Below are positions 35,418-42,068 of a stretch of 42,068 nucleotides of DNA, piece by piece. The notes beneath the pieces were generated by a model that made no database searches, was not told the DNA's origin, and saw only the letters and a program-made list of their open reading frames with translations. Location of the stretch: assembly GCA_947626995.1 (NCBI GenBank), contig CANQUI010000014.1, positions 1 to 42,068 on the forward strand, written 5' to 3'. The position numbers and the translations under genes were made by a program. Position 1 is the first letter of the stretch; each line of letters starts with the position of its first letter. This DNA comes from an uncultured Eisenbergiella sp. GTDB taxonomy: Bacteria; Bacillota; Clostridia; Lachnospirales; Lachnospiraceae.

Positions 35418-36641
35418 TTAACTCCTGTAATCCGCATTGATCTTCACATAATCATAGGTCAGATCGCAGCCCCAGGCGGCGGCCTCAAAGTCTCCCGCCT
35501 TCATATCCACATAAGCCGTCACTTCCGGACAGGACAAAATCCGGGTGGCCTCTTTCTCGTCAAAATCCACCGCCACGCCGTCCTGATAGGTCAGAATCTT
35601 CCCGGCGCTGCCAGAAAGCCAAAGCTCCACCTTCTGCGGATCGAAGCAGACGCCCGAATATCCCAGCGCGCACATGATACGCCCGCAGTTGGCGTCGTGT
35701 CCGAATATGGCCGCCTTGGTCAGATTGGAGCTGATCACGGAACGCGCCAGCTTTCTGGCGTTTTCCTTGGTGTCCGCATGCGCCACCTTCACTTCAAACA
35801 GGGCCGTGGCCCCTTCTCCGTCCCCGGCGATTTTCTTTGCCAGCGTCTCGTTGAGCTGATGCAAAGCGGCGCAAAACAGTTCGTACGCCTCTCCCTTTTG
35901 GGTGATCGGGGCGTTGCCCGCCTGTCCGTTCGCCAAAACCAGCAGCGTATCGTTGGTAGAAGTGTCGCCGTCCACGGAAATCATATTAAACGTATCCTTT
36001 ACGTCCTCAGACAGCGCTTCCTGCAAAAGCTCTTTGGAAATATCCGCATCGGTGGCCACATAGGCCAGCATCGTGCACATATTGGGATGGATCATGCCGG
36101 AGCCCTTGCACATGCCGCCCAGCGTCACCTTTTTTCCGTCTATGGTCACGCACACTGCCGCCTCTTTGGGCAATGTGTCCGTGGTCATGATCGCGCAGGC
36201 CGCGTCATGGCCCGCCTGGCTGCCTTCCTTTAAGGCGGCGGCAGCTTTTTTGGCCCCCGCCACGATCCGGTCCATGGGAAGCGGCATCCCGATGACGCCG
36301 GTGGAACCGATCAGGACGTTCTGCGGCAAAATCCCCAGCGCTTCTCCCACCGTTTCAGCGGTCTGTTCACAACAGGCAAAGCCCTCGTTTCCGGTACAGG
36401 CGTTGGCGATTCCGGTATTTACCACCAAAGCGTGCACATCCTGCCCGCTCTCTACCACCCGCCGGTCCCAGAGCACGGGGGCGGCCTTTACCACGTTGCT
36501 GGTAAACACGCCCGCCACCCGGCAGGGCGCCTGGCTGTAAAGCATCGCCATATCTTTTCTGTTTTCGTATTTGACGCAGGCCTGTACTCCGGCCGCCAAA
36601 AAGCCCTTCGCTGCGGTAATTCCGCCGGCAATCCACTCCAT
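35418..36641 (-). CDS. argJ: Bifunctional ornithine acetyltransferase / N-acetylglutamate synthase
   Basis: ArgJ moves the acetyl group from acetylornithine to glutamate, closing the acetyl cycle; some members also use acetyl-CoA. The 407-residue precursor cuts itself before a Thr near residue 186. The motif here reads KGSGMIHPNMCTML, so the residue before the nucleophile Thr is Cys where Ala is usual. Other conserved blocks are GVFTSNVVKAAPV, VNTGIANACTG, STGVIGMPL, SVDGDTSTNDT and GRIMCALGYSG. GGAGG lies 8 bases before the ATG. Presence of argJ explains the absence of separate argA and argE genes here. Confidence 0.95.
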   Translation of the reverse strand: MEWIAGGITAAKGFLAAGVQACVKYENRKDMAMLYSQAPCRVAGVFTSNVVKAAPVLWDRRVVESGQDVHALVVNTGIANACTGNEGFACCEQTAETVGEALGILPQNVLIGSTGVIGMPLPMDRIVAGAKKAAAALKEGSQAGHDAACAIMTTDTLPKEAAVCVTIDGKKVTLGGMCKGSGMIHPNMCTMLAYVATDADISKELLQEALSEDVKDTFNMISVDGDTSTNDTLLVLANGQAGNAPITQKGEAYELFCAALHQLNETLAKKIAGDGEGATALFEVKVAHADTKENARKLARSVISSNLTKAAIFGHDANCGRIMCALGYSGVCFDPQKVELWLSGSAGKILTYQDGVAVDFDEKEATRILSCPEVTAYVDMKAGDFEAAAWGCDLTYDYVKINADYRS

Positions 36642-36657
36642 CCTGTCATCCTCCGTT

Positions 36658-37107
36658 CTATTCGTTGAACCGCTCGATATTCTTTTCGTTTAAGACAAAA
36701 TCATAATAGTTCAGATCTTCCCGCTTCGTCCAGCCGATGCAGTTCCAAAAGGCGTTCCCGACGTCGTTTTTGGTAAACGCAATCAGGGAAACCTTGCTGA
36801 TTTCTTCTTCTTTGAGCGCCTTCATGCAGGCCACCACCATCGCTTTTCCGATGCCCATCCGGCGATAGCCCTCCTGTACGCAGACATGATACAGACATCC
36901 CCGCCGGCCGTCATGGCCGCACAGGATCGCACCCACTACTTTTTGCTCCCAAACCGCCACCACGCTGGTGGTGGGATTGCGCTTCAAAAAACGGGCGATC
37001 CCTTCCCGGGAATCGTCCACGCTGCGGATCCGAAACCCCCGGATGGTCATCCAAAGCGCATATACCTGATCATAATCCTCGATCTTCATTGTCCGGACCG
37101 TAAACAT
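36658..37107 (-). CDS. GNAT-family N-acetyltransferase
   Basis: The 149 residues form a compact GNAT domain: MKIEDYDQVYALWMTI at the start, VVAVWEQKVVGAILCGHDGRRGCLYHVCVQEGYRRMGIGKAMVVACMKAL, with the acetyl-CoA loop RRMGIG near residue 84, and IAFTKNDVGNAFWNCIGW at the end. The substrate is unknown. It lies between the glycosylase and argJ, with its 5' end overlapping the glycosylase 3' end by 38 bases. Two adjacent ATGs (37110, 37107) are possible; the second is better spaced from AGGGGAGG. A role in the arginine pathway is possible but not shown; argJ already supplies acetylglutamate. Confidence 0.82.
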   Translation of the reverse strand: MFTVRTMKIEDYDQVYALWMTIRGFRIRSVDDSREGIARFLKRNPTTSVVAVWEQKVVGAILCGHDGRRGCLYHVCVQEGYRRMGIGKAMVVACMKALKEEEISKVSLIAFTKNDVGNAFWNCIGWTKREDLNYYDFVLNEKNIERFNE

Positions 37108-37675
37108 CATTTCCTCCCCTGATACCGCCGTCCTTTGGCGCACATTCCCTGACAGTGTACGCCCTTTCCCTGTAGCTGTCAACCGAAAGAAACGGCAGGA
37201 TCAGTTCCCGCCATCTCTCGATCAGCCGCGCCAGCGGCCAGGCGGCATTGGCCGGAGAAGTGGACGGAAGCTTAACCGCCGTTTTCCGGCAGGCGTCCGC
37301 GCAATATTTTTCATACAGCGACCATGCTTTTTCCCCGTTGGCAAATACGGCGTCGATTTTCGTCCGTCTCAAAAGCCCGGCCACATCATTGGGCGTCACG
37401 CTGCGGATGGAGCTGTCGGAAGAACCTTTTATCTGACAGGAAGCGATCACATCCCAGATGGCGATGCGCCCCTTTAACAGCATGGCCTTCTTTTCTTCCA
37501 CCGTTTCCGGCACGGGCTGATCGGTCAAAGCCGCCGTCACCTTCCAGAAGCGGTTTTGCGCATGCCCGTAATAAAACCCGGTTTCCCGGGATCGGACCGA
37601 GGGAAAGCTCCCCAGAATCAGGACCCTGGAATTTTCATCGCAGACCGGTTCAAACGTGTGCGTTAAGACCTCCAT
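37070..37675 (-). CDS. DNA-deoxyinosine glycosylase (uracil-DNA glycosylase superfamily)
   Basis: This 201-residue repair enzyme of the Mug/UDG superfamily should remove hypoxanthine (deaminated adenine) or related bases from DNA. It shows ILGSFPSVRSRETGFYYGHAQNRFW near residue 20, with the GSFPS active-site loop, WDVIASCQIKGSSDSSI near 75, and KLPSTSPANA near 145 as the second DNA-contacting loop. The start at 37675 has GGGAGG 6 bases before it. It sits between argC and argJ on the same strand, 19 bases after argC, and overlaps the GNAT gene. Its presence in an arginine operon looks like transcriptional hitch-hiking. Confidence 0.85.
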   Translation of the reverse strand: MEVLTHTFEPVCDENSRVLILGSFPSVRSRETGFYYGHAQNRFWKVTAALTDQPVPETVEEKKAMLLKGRIAIWDVIASCQIKGSSDSSIRSVTPNDVAGLLRRTKIDAVFANGEKAWSLYEKYCADACRKTAVKLPSTSPANAAWPLARLIERWRELILPFLSVDSYRERAYTVRECAPKDGGIRGGNDVYGPDNEDRGL

Positions 37676-37694
37676 TTTTTCCTCCCGGCAGATC

Positions 37695-38750
37695 TTAAGG
37701 GAACAGAGGCGCCCAACGCAGTCCTTCGTCCTCCTTCTGGCCAAACATCAGGTTCATATTCTGCACGGCCTGTCCCGCCGCGCCTTTCACCAGATTGTCC
37801 ATGGCGCCCATCACGACGATGCGCTTCGTTCTGGGATCGATCTGGAAATTGACATCCACATAATTGCTGCCTTCCACCCACTTGGTCTCCGGACAGATGC
37901 CCGGCTCCAGGACGCGGACAAAAGTTTCTTCCTTATAATAGCGCTCATAGGCCGCCCGAACCTGTTCGGACGTGGGAAGCGCCGACGTAGCGTCCGGCTT
38001 TAACGAAGCGTAAGCGGTCACCAAAATCCCGCGGTTCATGGGGACCAGATGCGGCGTAAAGTTTAAAAGCACCGGCTGTTTGGCCGCATAGGAAAGCTGC
38101 TCTTCGATCTCCGGCGTATGGCGGTGCCCCGTCACCGAGTATGCCTTGATGTTTTCGTTTACCTCGCAGAATAAATTGGCCGTCTTGGCGCTGCGGCCGG
38201 CACCGGAGGTCCCGCTCTTGGCGTCGATGATAATTGTAGACGGATCGATCAGTCCTTCCTTTAACAAAGGATAGAGAGAAAGGATCGAGCAGGTGGGATA
38301 ACAGCCGGGATTTGCCACCAGTCTCGCGCGCTTGATCGCCTCTCTGTTGATCTCACACAGACCATAAACCGCCCCGTCAATCAGCTGCGGGGATTTGTGC
38401 TCGATGCCATACCACTTTTCATAAACGGCCACATCCTTGATCCGGTAATCCGCGCTCAGATCCACCACCTTTACTTTGGACAGGATCCTCTCATCCAGCA
38501 CCGACGCCAAAAAGCCCTGCGGCGTTGCGGTGAATATCACGTCCACCTGATCCGAAAGCGCCTGCAGATGATCGTCCCGACAGACATCCTCCACCAGACA
38601 GAACATATTCCGATAGACCGACGCGTATTTCTGATCAATGTAGCTTTTGGAACCGTACCATTTGATCTCCACATTTTTATGCCCCAGCAGGATACGGGTC
38701 AGTTCTCCTCCCGCGTACCCGGTGGCACCGATGATGCCTGCTCTGATCAT
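37695..38750 (-). CDS. argC: N-acetyl-gamma-glutamyl-phosphate reductase
   Basis: It reduces N-acetylglutamyl phosphate with NADPH, the third step of arginine synthesis. The 352 residues begin MIRAGIIGATGYAGGELTRIL, the nucleotide-binding Gly-rich loop. LVANPGCYPTCSILSLYPLL near residue 145 carries the catalytic Cys, and TSGAGRSAKTANLF and HRHTPEI follow. AAAGGAG lies 9 bases before the ATG at 38750; an upstream in-frame ATG at 38822 overlaps the promoter. It is the first gene of the minus-strand arg operon. Confidence 0.96.
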   Translation of the reverse strand: MIRAGIIGATGYAGGELTRILLGHKNVEIKWYGSKSYIDQKYASVYRNMFCLVEDVCRDDHLQALSDQVDVIFTATPQGFLASVLDERILSKVKVVDLSADYRIKDVAVYEKWYGIEHKSPQLIDGAVYGLCEINREAIKRARLVANPGCYPTCSILSLYPLLKEGLIDPSTIIIDAKSGTSGAGRSAKTANLFCEVNENIKAYSVTGHRHTPEIEEQLSYAAKQPVLLNFTPHLVPMNRGILVTAYASLKPDATSALPTSEQVRAAYERYYKEETFVRVLEPGICPETKWVEGSNYVDVNFQIDPRTKRIVVMGAMDNLVKGAAGQAVQNMNLMFGQKEDEGLRWAPLFP

Positions 38751-38793
38751 CTCTTTATCTCCTTTTCGTCCCAGCCGTTTCTGATTTTGCATA

Positions 38794-38822
38794 ATCATAA
38801 CACTATGATGCGCATTATGCAA
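38794..38822 (-). promoter_or_regulatory. Sigma-A promoter of the argC operon
   Basis: On the minus strand, TTGCAT (38822-38817) and TATGAT (38799-38794) are 17 bases apart. Transcription should begin near 38787, about 37 bases before the argC ATG. It faces away from the argG promoter, with ArgR-box-like sequences between the two. Confidence 0.75.
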
Positions 38823-38829
38823 GTATTTT

Positions 38830-38884
38830 GTGAATAAAATACATAAATATTCATTTTACGAGTCCGTTTTTTGCATAAAATACA
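38830..38884. promoter_or_regulatory. Cluster of ArgR/AhrC-box-like operators between argC and argG
   Basis: Three 13-14-base sites resemble the ARG box TGAAT-AT-rich-ATTCA: TGAATAAAATACAT (38831-38844), TACATAAATATTCA (38840-38853, overlapping the first) and TGCATAAAATACA (38872-38884). The third ends 2 bases before the argG -35, and the pair lies just upstream of the argC -35. Repression of both directions by arginine-bound ArgR is the simplest reading. The argR gene itself is not in the window. Confidence 0.65.
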
Positions 38885-38886
38885 TC

Positions 38887-38915
38887 TTGCAATTCCGCTG
38901 TGCCTGATGTATAGT
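38887..38915 (+). promoter_or_regulatory. Sigma-A promoter of argG
   Basis: TTGCAA (38887-38892) and TATAGT (38910-38915) are 17 bases apart. Transcription should start near 38922, about 70 bases before the argG ATG. An ArgR-like box directly abuts the -35. Confidence 0.75.
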
Positions 38916-38990
38916 ATTGAAAGAATATGGCGGACACTTCCATCTTGCCATAAATATGAAAAAAAAGCAACAGCAACGGAGGTCTGTATC

Positions 38991-40220
38991 ATGAAAGAGA
39001 AAGTCATTCTGGCTTATTCCGGCGGTCTGGATACCACCGCCATCATCCCCTGGCTGAAGGAGAATTTCGACTATGAGGTCATCTGTGTCTGCATCGACTG
39101 CGGACAGGCGGAGGAACTGGACGGTCTGGAAGAGCGTGCCAAGTTCTGCGGCGCGTCCAAGCTGTATATTCTGGACGTAACGGATGAATTTGCCGACGAG
39201 TACATCGTTCCCTGCGTACAGGCGAACGCCATCTATGAGAACAAATATCTGCTGGGCACGTCTATGGCCCGTCCTCTGATCGCCAAGAAACTGGTAGAGA
39301 TCGCCCGTCAGGAAGGCGCTTCCGCGATCTGCCACGGCGCCACCGGAAAAGGAAACGATCAGATCCGTTTCGAACTGGGAATCAAGGCGCTGGCTCCCGA
39401 CATCAAAATCATCGCCGCATGGCGCAGCGATAAGTGGACACTGGATTCCCGGGAATCCGAGATCGAATACTGCAAGGCGCACGGCATCGACCTGCCCTTC
39501 TCGGCGGATTCCAGCTACAGCCGCGACCGGAACCTCTGGCACATCAGCCATGAAGGACTGGAACTGGAAGACCCGGCGAACGAACCCAACTACGATCATC
39601 TTCTCGTACTTGGCGTGACGCCCGAAAAGGCGCCGGAAGAAGGCGAATACGTAACCATGCGTTTCCAGGCCGGCGTTCCCGTCAGCGTAAACGGAAAGGA
39701 AATGAAAGTTTCCGATATCATCCGCACACTGAATCAGCTGGGCGGCAAGCACGGCATCGGGATCGTTGATATTGTGGAAAACCGCGTGGTTGGCATGAAA
39801 TCCCGCGGCGTTTACGAAACCCCCGGCGGCACGATCCTGATGGAGGCGCATCAGCAGCTGGAAGAACTGATTCTGGACCGCGATACCTACGCGCTTAAAA
39901 AGGATATGGGCAACAAGCTGGCCCAGGTGGTCTACGAGGGCAAATGGTTCACCCCCTTACGCGAAGCGCTGCAGGCGTTTATCGAATCCACCCAGAAATA
40001 TGTCACCGGCGAAGTGAAATTCAAGCTTTATAAAGGAAACATCATCAAAGCCGGAACCACTTCCCCGTATTCTCTTTACAATGAGAAAATTGCCTCCTTT
40101 ACCACAGGGGATCTGTACGACCATCATGACGCGGAAGGCTTTATCAATCTGTTCGGCCTTCCCAGCAAGGTGCGCGCCATGAAGATGCAGGAGGCAAAGA
40201 AAGCGGGACTTTTGGATTGA
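38991..40220 (+). CDS. argG: Argininosuccinate synthase
   Basis: It joins citrulline and aspartate with ATP, the penultimate step of arginine synthesis. The 409 residues begin KVILAYSGGLDTTAIIPWL, the ATP pyrophosphatase P-loop. GATGKGNDQIRFELGI lies near residue 118, and GVYETPGGTIL and YSLYNEKIASF further on. The ATG at 38991 has GGAGG 8 bases before it. argH and the carbamoyltransferase gene (argF) are not in the window, so the last steps must be encoded elsewhere. Confidence 0.97.
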   Translation: MKEKVILAYSGGLDTTAIIPWLKENFDYEVICVCIDCGQAEELDGLEERAKFCGASKLYILDVTDEFADEYIVPCVQANAIYENKYLLGTSMARPLIAKKLVEIARQEGASAICHGATGKGNDQIRFELGIKALAPDIKIIAAWRSDKWTLDSRESEIEYCKAHGIDLPFSADSSYSRDRNLWHISHEGLELEDPANEPNYDHLLVLGVTPEKAPEEGEYVTMRFQAGVPVSVNGKEMKVSDIIRTLNQLGGKHGIGIVDIVENRVVGMKSRGVYETPGGTILMEAHQQLEELILDRDTYALKKDMGNKLAQVVYEGKWFTPLREALQAFIESTQKYVTGEVKFKLYKGNIIKAGTTSPYSLYNEKIASFTTGDLYDHHDAEGFINLFGLPSKVRAMKMQEAKKAGLLD

Positions 40221-40230
40221 GGAATCTTTT

Positions 40231-40527
40231 ATGGATGTGATCTTTGTTGTGCTGCTCTACCTTGTTATCGTCAATATCGCCGGATTTGCCTTTATGGGAA
40301 TCGACAAGCGCAGAGCGCGCCGCAATGCCTGGCGTATCCCGGAGAGCGATCTGTTTTTGATCGCTCTCATCGGCGGCAGCGTCGGATGTCTCTGCGGTAT
40401 GTACTTTTTCCGTCACAAGACCCGCCACTGGTACTTTGTCTGGGGGATGCCGGCCATTCTGGTCATTCAGGTGATCCTGATTCTCTGTCTGGTGTTCTTT
40501 ACTCCCTTTTCCTTTGCCATTCTGTAA
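40231..40527 (+). CDS. DUF1294 small membrane protein
   Basis: The 98 residues hold three hydrophobic segments (3-22, 43-60 and 70-92) and the DUF1294 pattern: GIDKRRARRNAWRIPESDLFLIALIGGSVGCLCGMYFFRHKTRHWYFVWGMP. The function of the family is unknown. It begins 10 bases after argG, so it is probably co-transcribed. No terminator is obvious before the converging GNAT gene. Confidence 0.85.
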   Translation: MDVIFVVLLYLVIVNIAGFAFMGIDKRRARRNAWRIPESDLFLIALIGGSVGCLCGMYFFRHKTRHWYFVWGMPAILVIQVILILCLVFFTPFSFAIL

Positions 40528-40597
40528 TGGGAAAGGAAAAGGCGGACGCCGGGCGCAAAAGCTGCGGCCCGCAGTTATCTCAGCAACAAGCGGGAAA

Positions 40598-41083
40598 TTA
40601 TATGCTTTCTATTGCCATCTCTTTGCACTTCCATTCGTCACCAAGAACATAATACTTTTCTGTCGTATCAAGAACGACATCTTTAAAACCGACGGCTTTA
40701 TAACAGTAATAAGCCGGAAGGTTATTCTCAAAAACACCCAATGATGCTTTTTTTGCTCTATATATTTCAAATGCGTATTTCAGCCCTAACCGGAGCATCG
40801 CTTTTCCACAGCCCTTTCCTCTCTTTTGAGGGTCCACAATAACAAATCCAAAGCGCAGTTCGTCCAATGATTCATCCGGAGTCCTTAGCGTAAAAAAGCC
40901 AACGATCCCTGTTTCATCAAATGCCGTAAATGGCATCAGAGAGGTCACAAAACCGAATTCCCTTTGTGTTATGGGATAATTGCCAAGCACACCTGCCGAC
41001 CATTGATAAAATGCTTTTTCATCCTGACTCCACGATAATATTGCAGCTGCATCTGCCTCTTTATATGGCCTTATTCTTATCAT
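40598..41083 (-). CDS. GNAT-family N-acetyltransferase (RimI/RimJ-like)
   Basis: The 161 residues begin MIRIRPYKEADAAAILSW. The acetyl-CoA-binding segment is VIVDPQKRGKGCGKAMLRLGLKYAFEIYRAKKASLGVFENNLPAYYCYKAVGF near residues 90-140. The substrate is unknown. I start at 41083, where GAGGG lies about 8 bases upstream. Base composition and codon use are visibly more AT-rich than in the arg genes (for example TTT, ATA and AAA codons). It shares its strand and this composition with the neighbouring sugar kinase gene, 60 bases upstream. Confidence 0.85.
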   Translation of the reverse strand: MIRIRPYKEADAAAILSWSQDEKAFYQWSAGVLGNYPITQREFGFVTSLMPFTAFDETGIVGFFTLRTPDESLDELRFGFVIVDPQKRGKGCGKAMLRLGLKYAFEIYRAKKASLGVFENNLPAYYCYKAVGFKDVVLDTTEKYYVLGDEWKCKEMAIESI

Positions 41084-41143
41084 TTGTTTTCCCTCGCAAA
41101 AATCCATTTTTTCTCTCTGATCCACTTTTTGACAAGCGGAAAG

Positions 41144-42055
41144 TTACTTTACATGATTCCTTATGTTTAATCTTTGTTCCTCCATCTCACCTTCACTCGG
41201 AAATCCTTTGGCACCTCCGGAGTGTCGGATTTTCAAAGCGGCAAATAGCTGTGCACGGTCGAGCGCGTCTGCGGGAGAAAACCCCTTTGCATAATAATGG
41301 ATAAAGGAACTGAACAGAGCGTCGCCTGCGCCGACCGTGTTTTGGACATCTCCTGTGTCGTATGCAGGTAATGCAACAAACGAGCCGTTATTTGCGTCCA
41401 ACAGCAGAGCGCCCTTTTTACCCATACCGAGAACAATGAGCTTATTTTGATATCGGTCGTGTAACAAACGCATAAACTCCCGATAATCGCCTTTGATCCC
41501 CTCGTCGCTTAAAAACAGAATATCTGCGGCGGCCATAAAGTCACGGTTATATTCGTCATCAAGGCTGTTCAAAACATGAACGTCTGTGGCAATCGGCTTG
41601 TTCCTCCTTTTCGCGAGCGTCAAAAGCGGACGGTTAAAGTTAATGTTGCAGGCTGCAACAAGATCTATATTCTCAAGAATATCCTCTGAGAAACCATAGT
41701 CGTGATCCTGAATATCCTTTAAGTCGCAGTATATCTGCCGTTTGCCGCTTTCGTCGTATAAAACGACAGACGCCGGCGTTTCAGTCAAAATTGGCTTTAT
41801 ATATTCGTCGGAAACGCCGCAGGCGGAAAGTTCCGCGCGTATGATCATCGCCGCTGTGTCGCTGCCTGTCATAGACGCTATCCTAACCTCGTCGCCGAGA
41901 GCGGTATAAGCGCGGCAAAGGTTATAGCCCACTCCCGATACCGACGAATTGACGCCAAAGAACGGGTAATCAATAGGATAATAATCGATGGGAAATTCTC
42001 TGACCTTAACGGTCGTTTCTATATTTATAAGTCCTGAAACCAATATTTTAGCCAT
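41144..42055 (-). CDS. PfkB-family sugar/nucleoside kinase
   Basis: The 303-residue protein is a complete ribokinase-like (PfkB) kinase, which phosphorylates a sugar or nucleoside with ATP. Near the N-terminus it shows SGLINIETTVKVREFPIDYYPIDYPFFGVNSSVSGVGYNLCRAYTALG (substrate side), and near residue 245 the C-terminal signature NTVGAGDALFSSFIHYYAKG with the catalytic Asp. The substrate cannot be assigned; adenosine, ribose, fructose and others are possible. The gene appears AT-richer than the rest of the window. Its promoter would lie beyond the right edge. Confidence 0.88.
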   Translation of the reverse strand: MAKILVSGLINIETTVKVREFPIDYYPIDYPFFGVNSSVSGVGYNLCRAYTALGDEVRIASMTGSDTAAMIIRAELSACGVSDEYIKPILTETPASVVLYDESGKRQIYCDLKDIQDHDYGFSEDILENIDLVAACNINFNRPLLTLAKRRNKPIATDVHVLNSLDDEYNRDFMAAADILFLSDEGIKGDYREFMRLLHDRYQNKLIVLGMGKKGALLLDANNGSFVALPAYDTGDVQNTVGAGDALFSSFIHYYAKGFSPADALDRAQLFAALKIRHSGGAKGFPSEGEMEEQRLNIRNHVK

Positions 42056-42068
42056 AATGATCTTTCCT

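Noticed and set aside
40528-40597. A terminator between the DUF1294 and GNAT genes
   Set aside because: CTGCGG-CCGCAG can pair, but no T-run follows on either strand.

Overview
The window looks like chromosomal DNA of a Gram-positive anaerobe of the class Clostridia, most likely a moderately GC-rich Lachnospiraceae-type gut bacterium. This is inferred from gene content: type III glutamine synthetase, an ammonium channel fused to PII, DapL-type lysine synthesis, an ANTAR regulator beside glnA, and strong GGAGG ribosome binding sites. No database search was possible. I saw no rRNA or tRNA gene, CRISPR array or prophage.

Layout. (1) 1-4820 is a decaying fructan/sucrose locus. It holds a GH32 gene cut off at the left edge beside a perfect hairpin, one intact GH32-like gene, a broken LamG-GH32 pseudogene and a shortened divergent LacI regulator. 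(2) 4825-15695 (minus strand) is a tight operon pyrG-gltB-gltD-glnA-ANTAR regulator-dapL. (3) 16026-23527 (plus strand) carries glnN (GSIII)-purF-amt::PII, then glmS on its own promoter. (4) 23588-31251 (minus strand) is comEA-response regulator-histidine kinase-GerMN lipoprotein-comEC-holA-zinc-ribbon protein. (5) 31408-38750 (minus strand) is argC-deoxyinosine glycosylase-GNAT-argJ-argB-argD-solute-binding protein-YdcZ-like transporter. It diverges from argG and a DUF1294 gene (plus strand) across a region with ArgR-box-like sites. (6) 40598-42055 is a visibly AT-richer end with a GNAT acetyltransferase and a PfkB-family sugar kinase.

How it works together. Regions 2 and 3 form a compact glutamine economy island. 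Two glutamine synthetases make glutamine. Glutamate synthase, CTP synthase, PurF and GlmS spend it. The Amt-PII protein brings in and senses ammonium. DapL uses glutamate as amino donor.

The most interesting signal is in the RNA leaders. The glnN and amt leaders each carry a 16-nt hairpin with a 5-bp stem and the identical hexaloop AAAGGC (A at loop position 1, G at position 4, as in known ANTAR-binding hairpins). In each, the 3' half of the hairpin is also part of the 5' arm of an intrinsic terminator, so the two folds exclude each other. The stems differ by compensatory changes. The glmS leader has the same architecture in degenerate form. The ANTAR protein encoded in the neighbouring operon has a receiver domain that appears to lack the phospho-acceptor aspartate. 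I infer a local glutamine regulon controlled by ANTAR antitermination, probably with a non-phosphorelay input.
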